Assembly (NCBI GenBank): GCA_963778525.1
Contig: CAVZUJ010000009.1
Coordinates: forward strand, 248,001 to 312,000
DNA length: 64,000 bases
Source of the DNA: Schlegelella_A sp963778525
GTDB lineage: Bacteria; Pseudomonadota; Gammaproteobacteria; Burkholderiales; Burkholderiaceae_C
Direction of reading: 5' to 3'
The notes beneath the pieces are model-generated. The model saw nothing but the letters and a program-made list of their open reading frames with translations. It was not told where the DNA came from and made no database searches. How positions within the stretch are numbered: position 1 is the first letter of the stretch; each line of letters starts with the position of its first letter. The position numbers and the translations under genes were made by a program. Positions 54,307 through 63,457 of the stretch are shown here, in pieces.

Positions 54307-56052
54307 TCAAGAACGCCGCACGAGCCGGCTGATCTCGCTGGCCAGCTGATCCTGGCGAAACGGCTTGAGCAGCTTCGGCATGCCTTGCATGTCGTCGTCC
54401 TCGAAGTCGGCGAAGCCGGTGGCGATGAGGATGGGAAGGCCGGGCTTCAAGGCGCGCACCTGGCCGGCCAGCTCGAGGCCGGTCATGGTCGGCATCGCCT
54501 GGTCGGTAAGCAGCAGCAACGGCTCTTCGCCCTGCTGCAGCGCTTCGAGCGCCTCCTGCCCCGAATGCTTGACGATGACCGTGTAGCCGAGGTCTTCGAG
54601 CATCGCCGCCGTACCAGCGGCCACGAGCTCGTCATCGTCGACCATGAGCACGAGTCCGCTCGCCGCGCCCGAGACCGGGACAGCGTGACGCGCCGGCTCG
54701 GGCGCGACCGGTGCCTGGCCGGCGGTCGGCAGCCAGATGCTGGCCACCGTGCCTTCGCCCGGACGGCTCTTCAGCGTCAGCGTGCCGCCCGACTGCTTGG
54801 CCATGCCGTGCACCATCGACAGGCCCAGCCCCGTGCCCTTGCCGACGCCCTTGGTGGAGAAGAACGGTTCGATGGCCCGGCGCAAGGTGGCTTCGTCCAT
54901 GCCGACGCCGTTGTCGGCGACCGCCAGGCTGACGTAGTCACCCGGCCCGAGCGCGTTGTCGTCCTGGTCCAGAGCCTGCTCGCGCTGGATCGTGATCGTG
55001 ATCGTACCGGCGCGGTTCATCGCGTCGCGCGCGTTGACCACCAGATTGAGGAGCGCCATCTCGAGCTGGTTGCGGTCGACCATCACCGGCGGCACGTCCG
55101 GCTCGTGCCGTACCGAGAGCCGGATCTGCGGCCCGACCGAGCGACCGATGAGATCACGCAGGCTCGCAACCGCCTCGACCAGGTCGACGCGCTCGGGCTC
55201 GAGGTCCTGCCGCCGGGCGAAGGCCAGGAGGCGCTTGGTCAGCGACGAGCCGCGCTCGGCGCCGCGCCGCGCGCTCTCGATCAGGCGTGTCGCCGCGGCA
55301 TCGCTCGCCAGGCGCCGCTGCAGCAGCTCGAGGCTCGAGAGAATCACCATCAGCAGGTTGTTGAAATCGTGGGCGACGCCGCCGACGAGCTGACCCATGG
55401 TCTCGAGTTTCTGCGACTGTCGCAGCAGGCCTTCGGCGTGTTCCTTGGCGTCGATCTGGCGGCGCAGCTCGCCGTTGACGGCGGCGAGGTCGGCGGTGCG
55501 TTCAACGACCCGCCGTTCGAGCTCGGCGCGCTCGCTCGAGAGCTCCGCCAGCAACTGTTCGCGCTCCGCTTCGCCGCGCAGGCGCGCCTCGAGCGCCAGG
55601 CGCAAGGACTCCTCGGCGCGCTGCGCCGAGAGCACGGCGTCGCGCGCCTGGTACTGGCGCCGGCGCGCGCGCAGGCCGGCGCGGACCATGCTGACGAGCG
55701 TGGTGGCGTGGAACGGGCGCTCGAGGAAGCTGACGTTGGCGAGCGCGCCCGTGAGCCGCTCGGCCGCAGGGTTGCGCTCGGCCGTGCTGCCCTGCCGGGT
55801 CAGCACGATGAACGGCAGGTCCGACCACGGCGGCTGCCGGCGCAGCCACGTGGCGAGCGGCTGCACGTCGCCCTCGAACAGGCCTTCATCGGTGAGCAGC
55901 ACGGCCCCGACGCCGCGCTTCACCTCCTCGAGCAGGGCCGCCAGGCCGCTGCAGACTTCGGTGACCAGGCCGGTCGCGTCGAGCACGCTGCGGGCAACCG
56001 CGGCGTCGCGGCCGGCGGGCGCGAAGACGATCACCCGTTCCGAATACTCCAC
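54307..56052 (-). CDS. Hybrid sensor kinase: receiver-like N-terminus, HisKA/ATPase, C-terminal receiver
   Basis: The 581 residues comprise a degenerate receiver-like domain (1-125; FIVLTRQGST, FLERPFHATTLV), a coiled coil (130-215) and HisKA with H228 in GGVAHDFNNLLMVILSS. An ATPase domain follows (NLVVNARDAM, DNGVGM, GKGTGLGLSMVHG), then a receiver with VLMVDDDE and phospho-acceptor Asp near 515 in LLTDQAMPTM. No membrane helix is present. It starts 13 nt after the KaiC-like stop, so the KaiC-like ATPase and this kinase form one operon. The N-terminal receiver lacks a clear phospho-acceptor, suggesting a protein-contact role. Confidence 0.88.
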   Translation of the reverse strand: MEYSERVIVFAPAGRDAAVARSVLDATGLVTEVCSGLAALLEEVKRGVGAVLLTDEGLFEGDVQPLATWLRRQPPWSDLPFIVLTRQGSTAERNPAAERLTGALANVSFLERPFHATTLVSMVRAGLRARRRQYQARDAVLSAQRAEESLRLALEARLRGEAEREQLLAELSSERAELERRVVERTADLAAVNGELRRQIDAKEHAEGLLRQSQKLETMGQLVGGVAHDFNNLLMVILSSLELLQRRLASDAAATRLIESARRGAERGSSLTKRLLAFARRQDLEPERVDLVEAVASLRDLIGRSVGPQIRLSVRHEPDVPPVMVDRNQLEMALLNLVVNARDAMNRAGTITITIQREQALDQDDNALGPGDYVSLAVADNGVGMDEATLRRAIEPFFSTKGVGKGTGLGLSMVHGMAKQSGGTLTLKSRPGEGTVASIWLPTAGQAPVAPEPARHAVPVSGAASGLVLMVDDDELVAAGTAAMLEDLGYTVIVKHSGQEALEALQQGEEPLLLLTDQAMPTMTGLELAGQVRALKPGLPILIATGFADFEDDDMQGMPKLLKPFRQDQLASEISRLVRRS

Positions 56053-56065
56053 GACGGACTCCGGT

Positions 56066-57562
56066 TCATTCGTCCGCCTGCCCGGGCCGCTCGCGACCGT
56101 CGATGAACTGCGGCACGCCGCGCAGAATGCCCTGAAAGCCGCTGAGCGCGGCGCTCAGGCGAATGCCGTTGGGACCGAACGTGTATTCGCGAATCGTGTT
56201 CTCGTGCGGACCGCCCCGTTTCTTCAGGATCGAGATGGCGCGGCGCACGGCGCCGGCCGCCTCGAAGAAGCGCAGCAGGATGACGGTGTCGGCGAGATAG
56301 GTGACATCCACCGGTGACTTCATGTCGCCGACCAGGCCGTGCTGGGCCATGTTGATGAAGGTCGAAACGCCACGCCGGTTCAGGTACTGCACCAGCTCGT
56401 GCATGTGCAGGAGCAGGAAGTGCTCTTCCGGCATCGCCGCCTGATAGCCGTTGAGGCTGTCGATCACGACCATCGTCAGCGAGTCGCGCTCGACGTGCCG
56501 GCGCACGCGCGCCGCAAACTCGCCGGGCGAGATCTCGGCCGGGTCGATCTGCTCGATCGAAAGCAGGCCGGTCGCGAACAGCCGTTCGAGATCGACGCCG
56601 AGCCCGGCGGCGCGCTCCTTCAGCAGGCGAACCTCCTCGTCGAAGACGAACAGCGCCACGTGCTCGCCGCGCGCCACCGCGGCCGCGGCAAAGCTCATGC
56701 TCAGGTTCGACTTGCCGGTGCCGGCTGGCCCCAGGATGAGCGCCGTCGTGCCGCGCTCGAAGCCGCCGCCTGCGAGCTTGTCGAGCTCGGCGTTGCCGCT
56801 CGAAGCCACCCGTTTTTCGAACGTCGTCTTGTGCTCCATGGCGCGCAGGCGCGGGAACACGACGACGCCGCCGGTACGAATCGCGAAGTCGTGGAAGCCG
56901 CCGCGATAGACGGTGGAGCGGTATTTGACGACGCGCAGTCGGCGACGCTCGGCGCCGTATATCGGCACCATCTCCTCGAGCGCGATCACGCCGTGCGCGA
57001 TGCTGTGCACGGTCTGGTCGTCGACGTCGACGGTGAGATCGTCGAGCGCCAGCACGGTGACGTCGTGGCGGGCGAAGTAGTGCTTGAGCGACAGGATCTT
57101 GCGCCGGTAGCGCAGCGAGCTCTGCGCCAGCAAGCGAATTTCCGACAGGCTGTCGAGCACGAGGATCGTCGGCCGCACCCGGTCGATCTCCGCAAAGATC
57201 TTCTTCGTGGCCTCGTCGAGCTCGAGATCGGCGGAGTAGAGCAGGCTCTGCTGCTGGCCTTCGTCGAGCAAGGTCTCGGCCGGCAAGAGCTCCACGATGT
57301 CGAACCCTTCCGGCAGCGACCAGCCGTGCGAGCGCATGGTGTCGAGCAGCTCTTCGCGCGTTTCCGACAGGGTGATGTACAGCGCCCGCTCGCCGCGTCG
57401 GGCGGCCGCCATCAGCACCTGGGTCGCGATCGTCGTCTTGCCGGTACCGGGCTTGCCTTCGAGCAGGTAGAAGCGGTTGCGGATGAAGCCGCCCAGCAGC
57501 ACTTCGTCCAGGCCTTCGACGCCGCTCTGCGCTCTCGTCATCGGTGTTGTTGCTTCACCCAT
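56066..57562 (-). CDS. KaiC-like tandem RecA-fold ATPase
   Basis: This 498-residue protein has two KaiC domains. CI has Walker A GKPGTGKT (36-43), ITLSETREEL and Walker B ILVLDSLSE (133-141). CII has GPAGTGKS (278-285), FVFDEEVRLLKERA and MVVIDSLNGY. KaiC family members are ATPases and autokinases; in cyanobacteria they run the clock with KaiA and KaiB, neither of which is present here. In proteobacteria such KaiC-like proteins pair with histidine kinases, as here, and affect stress or light responses. The start is the ATG at 57562; an alternative ATG lies eight codons in. Confidence 0.92.
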   Translation of the reverse strand: MGEATTPMTRAQSGVEGLDEVLLGGFIRNRFYLLEGKPGTGKTTIATQVLMAAARRGERALYITLSETREELLDTMRSHGWSLPEGFDIVELLPAETLLDEGQQQSLLYSADLELDEATKKIFAEIDRVRPTILVLDSLSEIRLLAQSSLRYRRKILSLKHYFARHDVTVLALDDLTVDVDDQTVHSIAHGVIALEEMVPIYGAERRRLRVVKYRSTVYRGGFHDFAIRTGGVVVFPRLRAMEHKTTFEKRVASSGNAELDKLAGGGFERGTTALILGPAGTGKSNLSMSFAAAAVARGEHVALFVFDEEVRLLKERAAGLGVDLERLFATGLLSIEQIDPAEISPGEFAARVRRHVERDSLTMVVIDSLNGYQAAMPEEHFLLLHMHELVQYLNRRGVSTFINMAQHGLVGDMKSPVDVTYLADTVILLRFFEAAGAVRRAISILKKRGGPHENTIREYTFGPNGIRLSAALSGFQGILRGVPQFIDGRERPGQADE

Positions 57563-57650
57563 CGCACCTCCGTCGGTGAATGCGGCAAAGGCCGTGCCCG
57601 GGTTCAGCGCCTGCGGGGCTTTCCAGACCGGGCCGGAGGGTGAAACCTGC

Positions 57651-59276
57651 TCAGGTGACGGGCGCCGGATTGAACAGCACCAGCGCGTTCGCCAGGTGGT
57701 GCGTCTCGGCCCAGGTGCGGCGCCCGCTCGCCACCTCGAGCACCAGGCGGAACAGCGCCATGCCGCATTCCTCGATGGTCGTCGTGCCGTCGGCGATGGC
57801 GCCGGCGTTGAGGTCCATGAGGTCGTGCCAGCGCTCTGCCAGGGCGCTGTTGGTGGCCACCTTGACGACCGGCACTTCGGCCAGCCCGTAAGGCGTGCCG
57901 CGGCCGGTCGTGAAGATGTGGACGTTCATGCCGGCGGCGAGCTGCAAGGTGCCGCAGATGAAGTCGCTCGCCGGCGTGGCGGCGTAGACGAGGCCGCTGG
58001 TGATGCCCTTGTCCCTCAGCCGCTCGCCCGGCGAAAGCACGCCGCTGATCGCGCTCGTTCCCGACTTGACGATCGAGCCCATCGCCTTCTCGACGATGTT
58101 CGAGAGGCCACCGGCCTTGTTGCCCGGCGTCGTGTTGGCGCTGCGATCGGCGCCGCCGCGGCCGAGATAGGCGTCGTACCAGGCCATCTCGCGAATCATC
58201 TGCTGCGCGACCTCGGCACTGGCAGCGCGCGCGGTGAGCTGGTCGATGCCGTCGCGCACTTCGGTCGTCTCGGAGAACATGACGGTCGCGCCGGCGCGCA
58301 CCAGCAGGTCGGTGCAGATGCCGACCGCCGGATTCGCGGTGGCGCCGGAAAACGCGTCGCTGCCGCCGCACTGCACGCCGACCACCAGGGCCGCTGCCGG
58401 CACCGTCTCGCGCCGGCGTGCGTTCAGGCGCTCGAGGTGAGCGCGCGCGCTGGCGAAGATCGATTCGATCATCGAGGCGAAGCCGACATGCGCTTCGTCC
58501 TGCAGGCGAACGAGGTCGAAGCCCGGGTCGCCGGGCGGCTCGCCGCGGTCGTCGCGGATCGCGAAGGTGCCGGGCGGCAGCAAGCGCTCGGGCTGCAGCT
58601 TCTCGCAGCCCAGGCTCACCACCATCACCTCGCCGCCGAAGTTCGGATTGCGGCTGATGTTGCGCAGGGTGCGGATCGGGATGGTCGCGTCGGGCGCGTC
58701 GATGGCCACGCCGCAGCCGTAGCCGTGCTCGAGGCCGACCACGTCGTCGACATTCGGATAGTGCGGCAGCAACTCGGCCTTGATCCGCGCCACCGCGAAC
58801 TCGACGACGCCGGCGACGCACTGCACCGTTGTCGTGATGGCCAGGATGTTGCGCGTGCCGACCGAGCCGTCGGCATTGCGGAAGCCCTCGAACGTGAAGC
58901 CCTCGAGCGGCGCCGAGGGCGCGCGCCGCACCGTGGCGATCGGCAGCCCGTCGAGCGAGCGTGCCGCCGGCATGCGCAGCAGCCGCTCGTGCACCCAGCT
59001 GCCGCGCGCGATCGGCTTTTGCGCATGGCCGATGGCGACGCCGTAGCGCACGACCGCCTCGCCCTCGCCGATGTCGGCGAGCGCCACCTTGTGCCCCTGT
59101 GGCACCCGCTCGCGCAAGGTCAGCCCGGCGGAGAAGCCCGAGGCGAACTGCGCGCCGGCTTCGAGGCCGCCGGCATTGGCGACGATGGCGACGTTGTCGC
59201 GCTCGTCCATCCGGATCGCATGCGGCAAGGGCGCGACGGCGTTGGCGTTTGCGGCAATGGCGGCGGTACTGGACAT
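57651..59276 (-). CDS. garD: Galactarate dehydratase-type enzyme (UxaA/GarD family)
   Basis: This 541-residue protein has an N-terminal SAF-like domain (IRMDERDNVAIVANAGGLEA, KVALADIGEGEAVVRYG) joined to the UxaA catalytic region: GFRNADGSVGTRNILAITTT, GLEHGYGCGVAID, VQCGGSDAFSGATANPAVG and TTEVRDGIDQLTARA. GarD dehydrates galactarate to 5-keto-4-deoxyglucarate using Fe. Altronate dehydratase is a close alternative, but length and the SAF-UxaA arrangement favour GarD. It is divergent from a TctC-type receptor 62 bp away, a plausible uptake-plus-catabolism pair for aldarates. Confidence 0.85.
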   Translation of the reverse strand: MSSTAAIAANANAVAPLPHAIRMDERDNVAIVANAGGLEAGAQFASGFSAGLTLRERVPQGHKVALADIGEGEAVVRYGVAIGHAQKPIARGSWVHERLLRMPAARSLDGLPIATVRRAPSAPLEGFTFEGFRNADGSVGTRNILAITTTVQCVAGVVEFAVARIKAELLPHYPNVDDVVGLEHGYGCGVAIDAPDATIPIRTLRNISRNPNFGGEVMVVSLGCEKLQPERLLPPGTFAIRDDRGEPPGDPGFDLVRLQDEAHVGFASMIESIFASARAHLERLNARRRETVPAAALVVGVQCGGSDAFSGATANPAVGICTDLLVRAGATVMFSETTEVRDGIDQLTARAASAEVAQQMIREMAWYDAYLGRGGADRSANTTPGNKAGGLSNIVEKAMGSIVKSGTSAISGVLSPGERLRDKGITSGLVYAATPASDFICGTLQLAAGMNVHIFTTGRGTPYGLAEVPVVKVATNSALAERWHDLMDLNAGAIADGTTTIEECGMALFRLVLEVASGRRTWAETHHLANALVLFNPAPVT

Positions 59277-59338
59277 CCGTGAAAGTCTATGCCTCGGCGG
59301 GCCACTGCGCCGCCGACCCGCAACTTCGAAAGACCGCC

Positions 59339-60307
59339 ATGACGCTATCCCGCCGAGCCTTCATTGCCGCCGCGGCCGCCGGCACCGTTGCCGGGCCGGC
59401 CTGGAGCGAAGACAAATGGCCCTCGAAGCCGATCAACTACATCGTGCCTTTTCCGGCCGGCGGCACCACCGACATCCTGGCCCGCCTGATCGCCCAGAAG
59501 CTCGGCCCGGCACTCGACACGGCGGTCATCATCGAGAACAAGGGCGGTGCCGGCGGCAGTGTCGGCTCGGAGGTGGCGGCCCGCGCCGCGCCCGACGGCT
59601 ACACGATCGTCGGCGGCACGATCAGCTCGCACGCCATCAACGTCAGCCTCTACCCGAAGATCGGCTACGACCCGGTGAAATCGTTCGTGCCGATCACGTT
59701 GATCGGCACCAACCCGACGGTCCTCGTCGTGAACCAGGCCAGCCCGTACAAGACGCTGGCCGACGTGATCGCGGCGGCCAAGGCGGGCAAGCACCTGACG
59801 TCGGCGTCGGCCGGCAGCGGCACGTCGCAGCACCTCTCGCTCGAGCTCCTGAAGTCGAAGGCCGGCATCGACATCACGCACATCCCGTACAAGGGCAGCG
59901 GCCCGGCCATCCAGGACACGATCGCGGGCCAGGTCGACATGATGTTCGACACCACCGTCGTCGCCGGCCCGCACATCGAGAGCGGCCGACTGCGCGCCCT
60001 GGCGGTGACGTCGGCGAAGCGACTGCCGACGATGCCCAACGTGCCGACGGTTGCCGAAACGGTGCCCGGCTACGAGGTGATCTCCTGGCAGGCGATCTTC
60101 GCGCCCGCCGGCACACCCGAGCCGATCGTCGTCCGGCTGCACAACGAGATCGCGAAGATCCTGCGCGAGCCCGAGATCCAGGAGCGGATCGCCAAGCTCG
60201 GCATGCAAGGGGCCGACCTGAGCACCGAGCAGATCGCGGCCTTCCAGAGAGCCGAGGTGGCGAAGTGGGCGGCCGTCATCAAGTCGGCCCACATCAAGGT
60301 CGAGTGA
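59339..60307 (+). CDS. Tripartite tricarboxylate-type substrate-binding protein (Bug family)
   Basis: This 322-residue periplasmic receptor starts MTLSRRAFIAAAAAGTVAGP with cleavage near WSED. Bug-family features are KPINYIVPFPAGGTTDILAR, IIENKGGAGGSVGSEVAAR, ITHIPYKGSGPAIQDTIAGQ and VDMMFDTT. Such receptors bind carboxylates and are vastly expanded in Burkholderiales; most lack adjacent tctAB, as here. Context suggests an aldarate-like ligand. Confidence 0.92.
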   Translation: MTLSRRAFIAAAAAGTVAGPAWSEDKWPSKPINYIVPFPAGGTTDILARLIAQKLGPALDTAVIIENKGGAGGSVGSEVAARAAPDGYTIVGGTISSHAINVSLYPKIGYDPVKSFVPITLIGTNPTVLVVNQASPYKTLADVIAAAKAGKHLTSASAGSGTSQHLSLELLKSKAGIDITHIPYKGSGPAIQDTIAGQVDMMFDTTVVAGPHIESGRLRALAVTSAKRLPTMPNVPTVAETVPGYEVISWQAIFAPAGTPEPIVVRLHNEIAKILREPEIQERIAKLGMQGADLSTEQIAAFQRAEVAKWAAVIKSAHIKVE

Positions 60308-60334
60308 AGCGGCGCGGCCGCGCACGCCGCCCCG

Positions 60335-61015
60335 TCAAGCAGCCACGAGCGCGCGAAACGACTGCTCGCCGCGCGGCGTGAACGAGACGACGCGCGAGCC
60401 CTTGACGCGGCCGGCCCAGCGCAGCTCGAACACCCGCCCGAGCAGCGCCGCGCCGACGGCGCCGCCGAGATGATGGCGGCGCTCGCCCCAGTCGAGACAC
60501 GGCCGGCAGGCCGCACGGCGCTCGCGGGCCAGCGCTTCGGCATCGATGCCGAAGGCGGCCAGCCAGGCGGCGCCCTGGCGGGTGACACGCAGCTCGTCTT
60601 CGCCGCCGGCGAGAACGCGCCGCTGCAGCAGGCCCTCGTACATCAACACCCCGAGCTCGCCGGCAAGGTGGTCGTAGCAGACACGGGCCTTGCGCAGGGC
60701 CGGCTCGCGCGGACCCGGTCGCAAGCGGAGCGAGCCGGTGCGAAAGGCGACGCCCATCAGCGATTCGAGGAGCTGGGCGACGTCGCGGCCGGCGAGCCGG
60801 TAGTAGCGGTGCCGGCCCTGGTGTGCCACGGCGAGCAGGCCAGCCTCCAGCATCTTTGCCAGGTGGCCGCTGATCGTCTGCTTGGTGACGCCGGCGATGC
60901 CGGCCAGCTCGGTCGCGGTCAGCGCCCGGTCGGCGAGCAGCGCCGTCAGCACTTCGGCGCGCGCCCGGTCGCCGATCAGGGCGGCCACGCGGGCAATGTT
61001 CGGTCCGTCGCTCAT
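60335..61015 (-). CDS. ArsR/SmtB-family transcription regulator
   Basis: This 226-residue regulator has an N-terminal winged helix (EVLTALLADRALTATELAGI, AGVTKQTISGHLAKMLEAG, HRYYRLAGRDVAQLLESLM). A C-terminal helical domain with cysteines follows (RKARVCYDHLAGELGV, ACRPCLDWGERRHHLGG). The RKARVCYDHLAG...CxxCLDW layout is a distinct long ArsR subgroup of unknown inducer. It is divergent from the NIPSNAP gene (80-bp gap), which it probably controls. Confidence 0.9.
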   Translation of the reverse strand: MSDGPNIARVAALIGDRARAEVLTALLADRALTATELAGIAGVTKQTISGHLAKMLEAGLLAVAHQGRHRYYRLAGRDVAQLLESLMGVAFRTGSLRLRPGPREPALRKARVCYDHLAGELGVLMYEGLLQRRVLAGGEDELRVTRQGAAWLAAFGIDAEALARERRAACRPCLDWGERRHHLGGAVGAALLGRVFELRWAGRVKGSRVVSFTPRGEQSFRALVAA

Positions 61016-61095
61016 GGTTCGTTCTCGGCCGAACCATTGTCGCCCTTTTCGCAGCTATCGTGCAAGCGTTGCCGAGACACCCGGAGATCGACCCC

Positions 61096-61443
61096 ATGAC
61101 CATCACCTGCTTCATCCGCTACGAGCTCGATCCATTCCAGCGCGAGGCCTTCAGGGCCTACGCCGAGTGCTGGGGCCGCGTCATTCCGCGCTGCGGCGGC
61201 CATCTCGTCGGCTACTTCCTGCCGCACGAAGGCACGAACGACATCGCCTGGGGGCTCATCGCGTTCGAATCGCTCGCCGCCTACGAGGCCTACCGCGCGC
61301 GCCTGAAGACCGACCCGGAGGGGCGCGCCAATTTCGAGCTGGCGCAGGCCAAGCGCTTCATCCGGCGCGAGGAGCGCAGCTTCGTCGAGGTCGTGGACGG
61401 AACCTTCGGCATTGCGGCCCAGGCCGTGGCGGCGGCCGCCTGA
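61096..61443 (+). CDS. NIPSNAP-family protein
   Basis: This 115-residue ferredoxin-like dimeric alpha/beta barrel protein reads MTITCFIRYELDPFQREAFR, GGHLVGYFLPHEGTNDIAWG and LKTDPEGRANFELAQAKRFI, typical of small bacterial NIPSNAP proteins. The exact role is unknown; it may be a small-molecule or aldehyde-related enzyme. A GGAGA-type site precedes the ATG at 61096. It is regulated together with, or by, the divergent ArsR gene. Confidence 0.88.
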   Translation: MTITCFIRYELDPFQREAFRAYAECWGRVIPRCGGHLVGYFLPHEGTNDIAWGLIAFESLAAYEAYRARLKTDPEGRANFELAQAKRFIRREERSFVEVVDGTFGIAAQAVAAAA

Positions 61444-61552
61444 GCGCGCAGCGCGCACTTTGCCCCCACTTCGAGAAAAACCCGGCCCCCGACCGCACCG
61501 GCTGCTGTCATGATGTGCTGCGGCGAGCGGGTTCGCCGCGCGGAGAAGGCCC

Positions 61553-62716
61553 ATGCGCGCATCCTCTCTTCTGTCTCTCCTGGCGGCCGGCCTGATCTCC
61601 GCCTGCGCCAGCGCTCCGAAGATCGCACAGGCGCCCGCGGAGCTGATCGCCGGGCCGCAGTTCGGCGCGCCCGCCGACCGCATCACCACCGACGACGTGT
61701 TCCTGGCTCAGCGCCGGAGATGAAGCGCTATCTCGCGGTCGAGATCGCCGACCAGCTGCGCGTCAAGGGGCCGCAGGCCGGCCTGATCGAGGCCCTCTAC
61801 GAGAAGGCGCAGCTCAAGCTCGAATACGACGCGACCCGCACGAAAACCGCGGCCGAAACCTTCGCGACGCGCTCGGGGAACTGCCTGTCGCTGGTGCTCA
61901 TGACGGCGGCGCTGGCGCATCAGCTCGACCTCCCGGTCGTCTACCAGAGCGCCTACCTCGATCCGACCTGGAGCCGCAGCGGCGACCTGCTGTTCGCCTC
62001 CGGCCACGTCAACGTCACGCGTCGGGCGCCGCATCATGGATGCCAGACGGCCCGCGCGACTTCAGCCCGATGACCATCGATTTCCTGCCGCCCACGGATA
62101 TTCGGCGCATGAGGACGCGCGAGCTCAGCGAAGCGACGGTGCTGGCGATGTACGAGAACAATCGCGCCGCCGAGGCCCTCTTCGCCGGCCGGATCGACGA
62201 TGCCCATGCCTGGGCCATCGACGCGCTGCGCAAGGACCCGAGCTATCTCGTCGCCTACAACACTCTCGGCGTGATCTACATGCGGCACGGCGAACCTGGC
62301 CGCGGCCGCCAAGGTCTTCGACTACGTGCTGGCGCAGGAGCCGAAGAACACGTCGGGCGATGGCGAACCTGGCCGAGACCGACGACCGGCTCGGCCGCAG
62401 CGAGGCCGCCAGCGTCCTGCGCATTCGTCTGGCCGCGCTCGAATCCGATCCGCCATTTCACTTCTTCAGCCTCGGCCTCGACGCCATGCGCCGGGCCGAC
62501 TACGTGGCCGCGCGCGACTACTTCGCGCGCGAAGTGCAGCGCGCCGACTACTACCACGAGTTCCACTTCTGGCTCGGCCTGGCCGACTGGCATCTCGGCG
62601 ACGTGAGCCAGGCCGAGAAGCAGCTCGCGCTGGCGATGGACACCAGCACCACGCGCGGCCAGCACGACCTCTACGCCGCCAAGCTCGAGTGGCTGCAGGC
62701 GCATCAGCAGCAATAA
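61553..62716 (+). pseudogene. TPR lipoprotein with transglutaminase-like segment, frameshifted
   Basis: The leader is MRASSLLSLLAAGLISACAS with lipobox LISAC. It continues EMKRYLAVEIADQLRVKGPQ, YEKAQLKLEYDATRTKTAAE and the segment TRSGNCLSLVLMTAALAHQL, a pattern seen in transglutaminase-like TPR proteins where the cysteine is catalytic. TPR helices follow (IDALRKDPSYLVAYNTLGVI, then DYFAREVQRADYYHEFHFWL). Frames shift near 61711, 62018, 62055, 62291 and 62355. After correction it would be about 385 aa. Most breaks fit single insertions, so sequence error is likely. It lies immediately upstream of pcm. Confidence 0.7.
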
Positions 62717-62751
62717 GGCGGCGAGCCCTCGGCCTCTCGGGCCCGCCCGAG

Positions 62752-63417
62752 GTGAAAGCAAGCGACGCGGCGGTGCAGCGCGAGCACATGGTGCACGCGC
62801 AGATCGCCGGACGCGGCATCCGCGACCCCGCCGTGCTCGCTGCCATGCGCCGGGTCCCGCGCGAAGAGTTCGTCGCGCCCGGGCTGCGCCCTGAGGCTTA
62901 CGAAGACTCGCCCCTGCCGATCGCCGAAGGGCAGACGATCTCGCAGCCCTTCATCGTCGCCATGATGCTCGAGGCGCTGCAGCTGAGGCCCTTCGACCGG
63001 GTGCTCGAGATCGGCGCCGGCTCGGGCTATGCCTGCGCCGTGGCGAGCCTGATCGCCGCGCACGTCGACGCGGTCGAGCGTCACCCGAGCCTGTGCGCCG
63101 AAGCGCGCGCGCGCCTGCGCCGACTGCGATTCGCCAATGTCGACCTGCACTGCGCCGACGGCAGCGCCGGCTGGGCCGCAGGCGCTCCGTACGACGCCAT
63201 CCTCGTCTCCGCCGCCGGGCCGCGCGTGCCCGAGCTGCTGCGCCGGCAGCTCGCGCCCGGTGGCCGACTGGTGATGCCGGTCGGCGAGGCATCCTTCGAC
63301 CAGCACCTGTGCAAGCTGACGCGCGGCGACGAAGATGCCTTCATCGAGTCCGACCTCGGCGGCGTCGTCTTCGTGCCGCTGATCGGCGCGCATGCCTGGC
63401 CGGCCGACAGCGCGTAA
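62752..63417 (+). CDS. pcm: Protein-L-isoaspartate O-methyltransferase
   Basis: This 221-residue SAM-dependent enzyme repairs isoaspartyl damage in aged proteins. The family order is clear: RDPAVLAAMRRVPREEFVAP, AYEDSPLPIAEGQTISQPFI, the SAM-binding VLEIGAGSGYACAVASLIA, then the central DGSAGWAAGAPYDAILVSAA and LAPGGRLVMPVG. The preferred start is the GTG at 62752; no ATG lies nearby in frame until residue 13. The next gene begins 40 nt downstream. Confidence 0.9.
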   Translation: MKASDAAVQREHMVHAQIAGRGIRDPAVLAAMRRVPREEFVAPGLRPEAYEDSPLPIAEGQTISQPFIVAMMLEALQLRPFDRVLEIGAGSGYACAVASLIAAHVDAVERHPSLCAEARARLRRLRFANVDLHCADGSAGWAAGAPYDAILVSAAGPRVPELLRRQLAPGGRLVMPVGEASFDQHLCKLTRGDEDAFIESDLGGVVFVPLIGAHAWPADSA

Positions 63418-63457
63418 GCTTGTCGGCTTCGATCCTTTCGCAGCCCGGAGACCGCCG

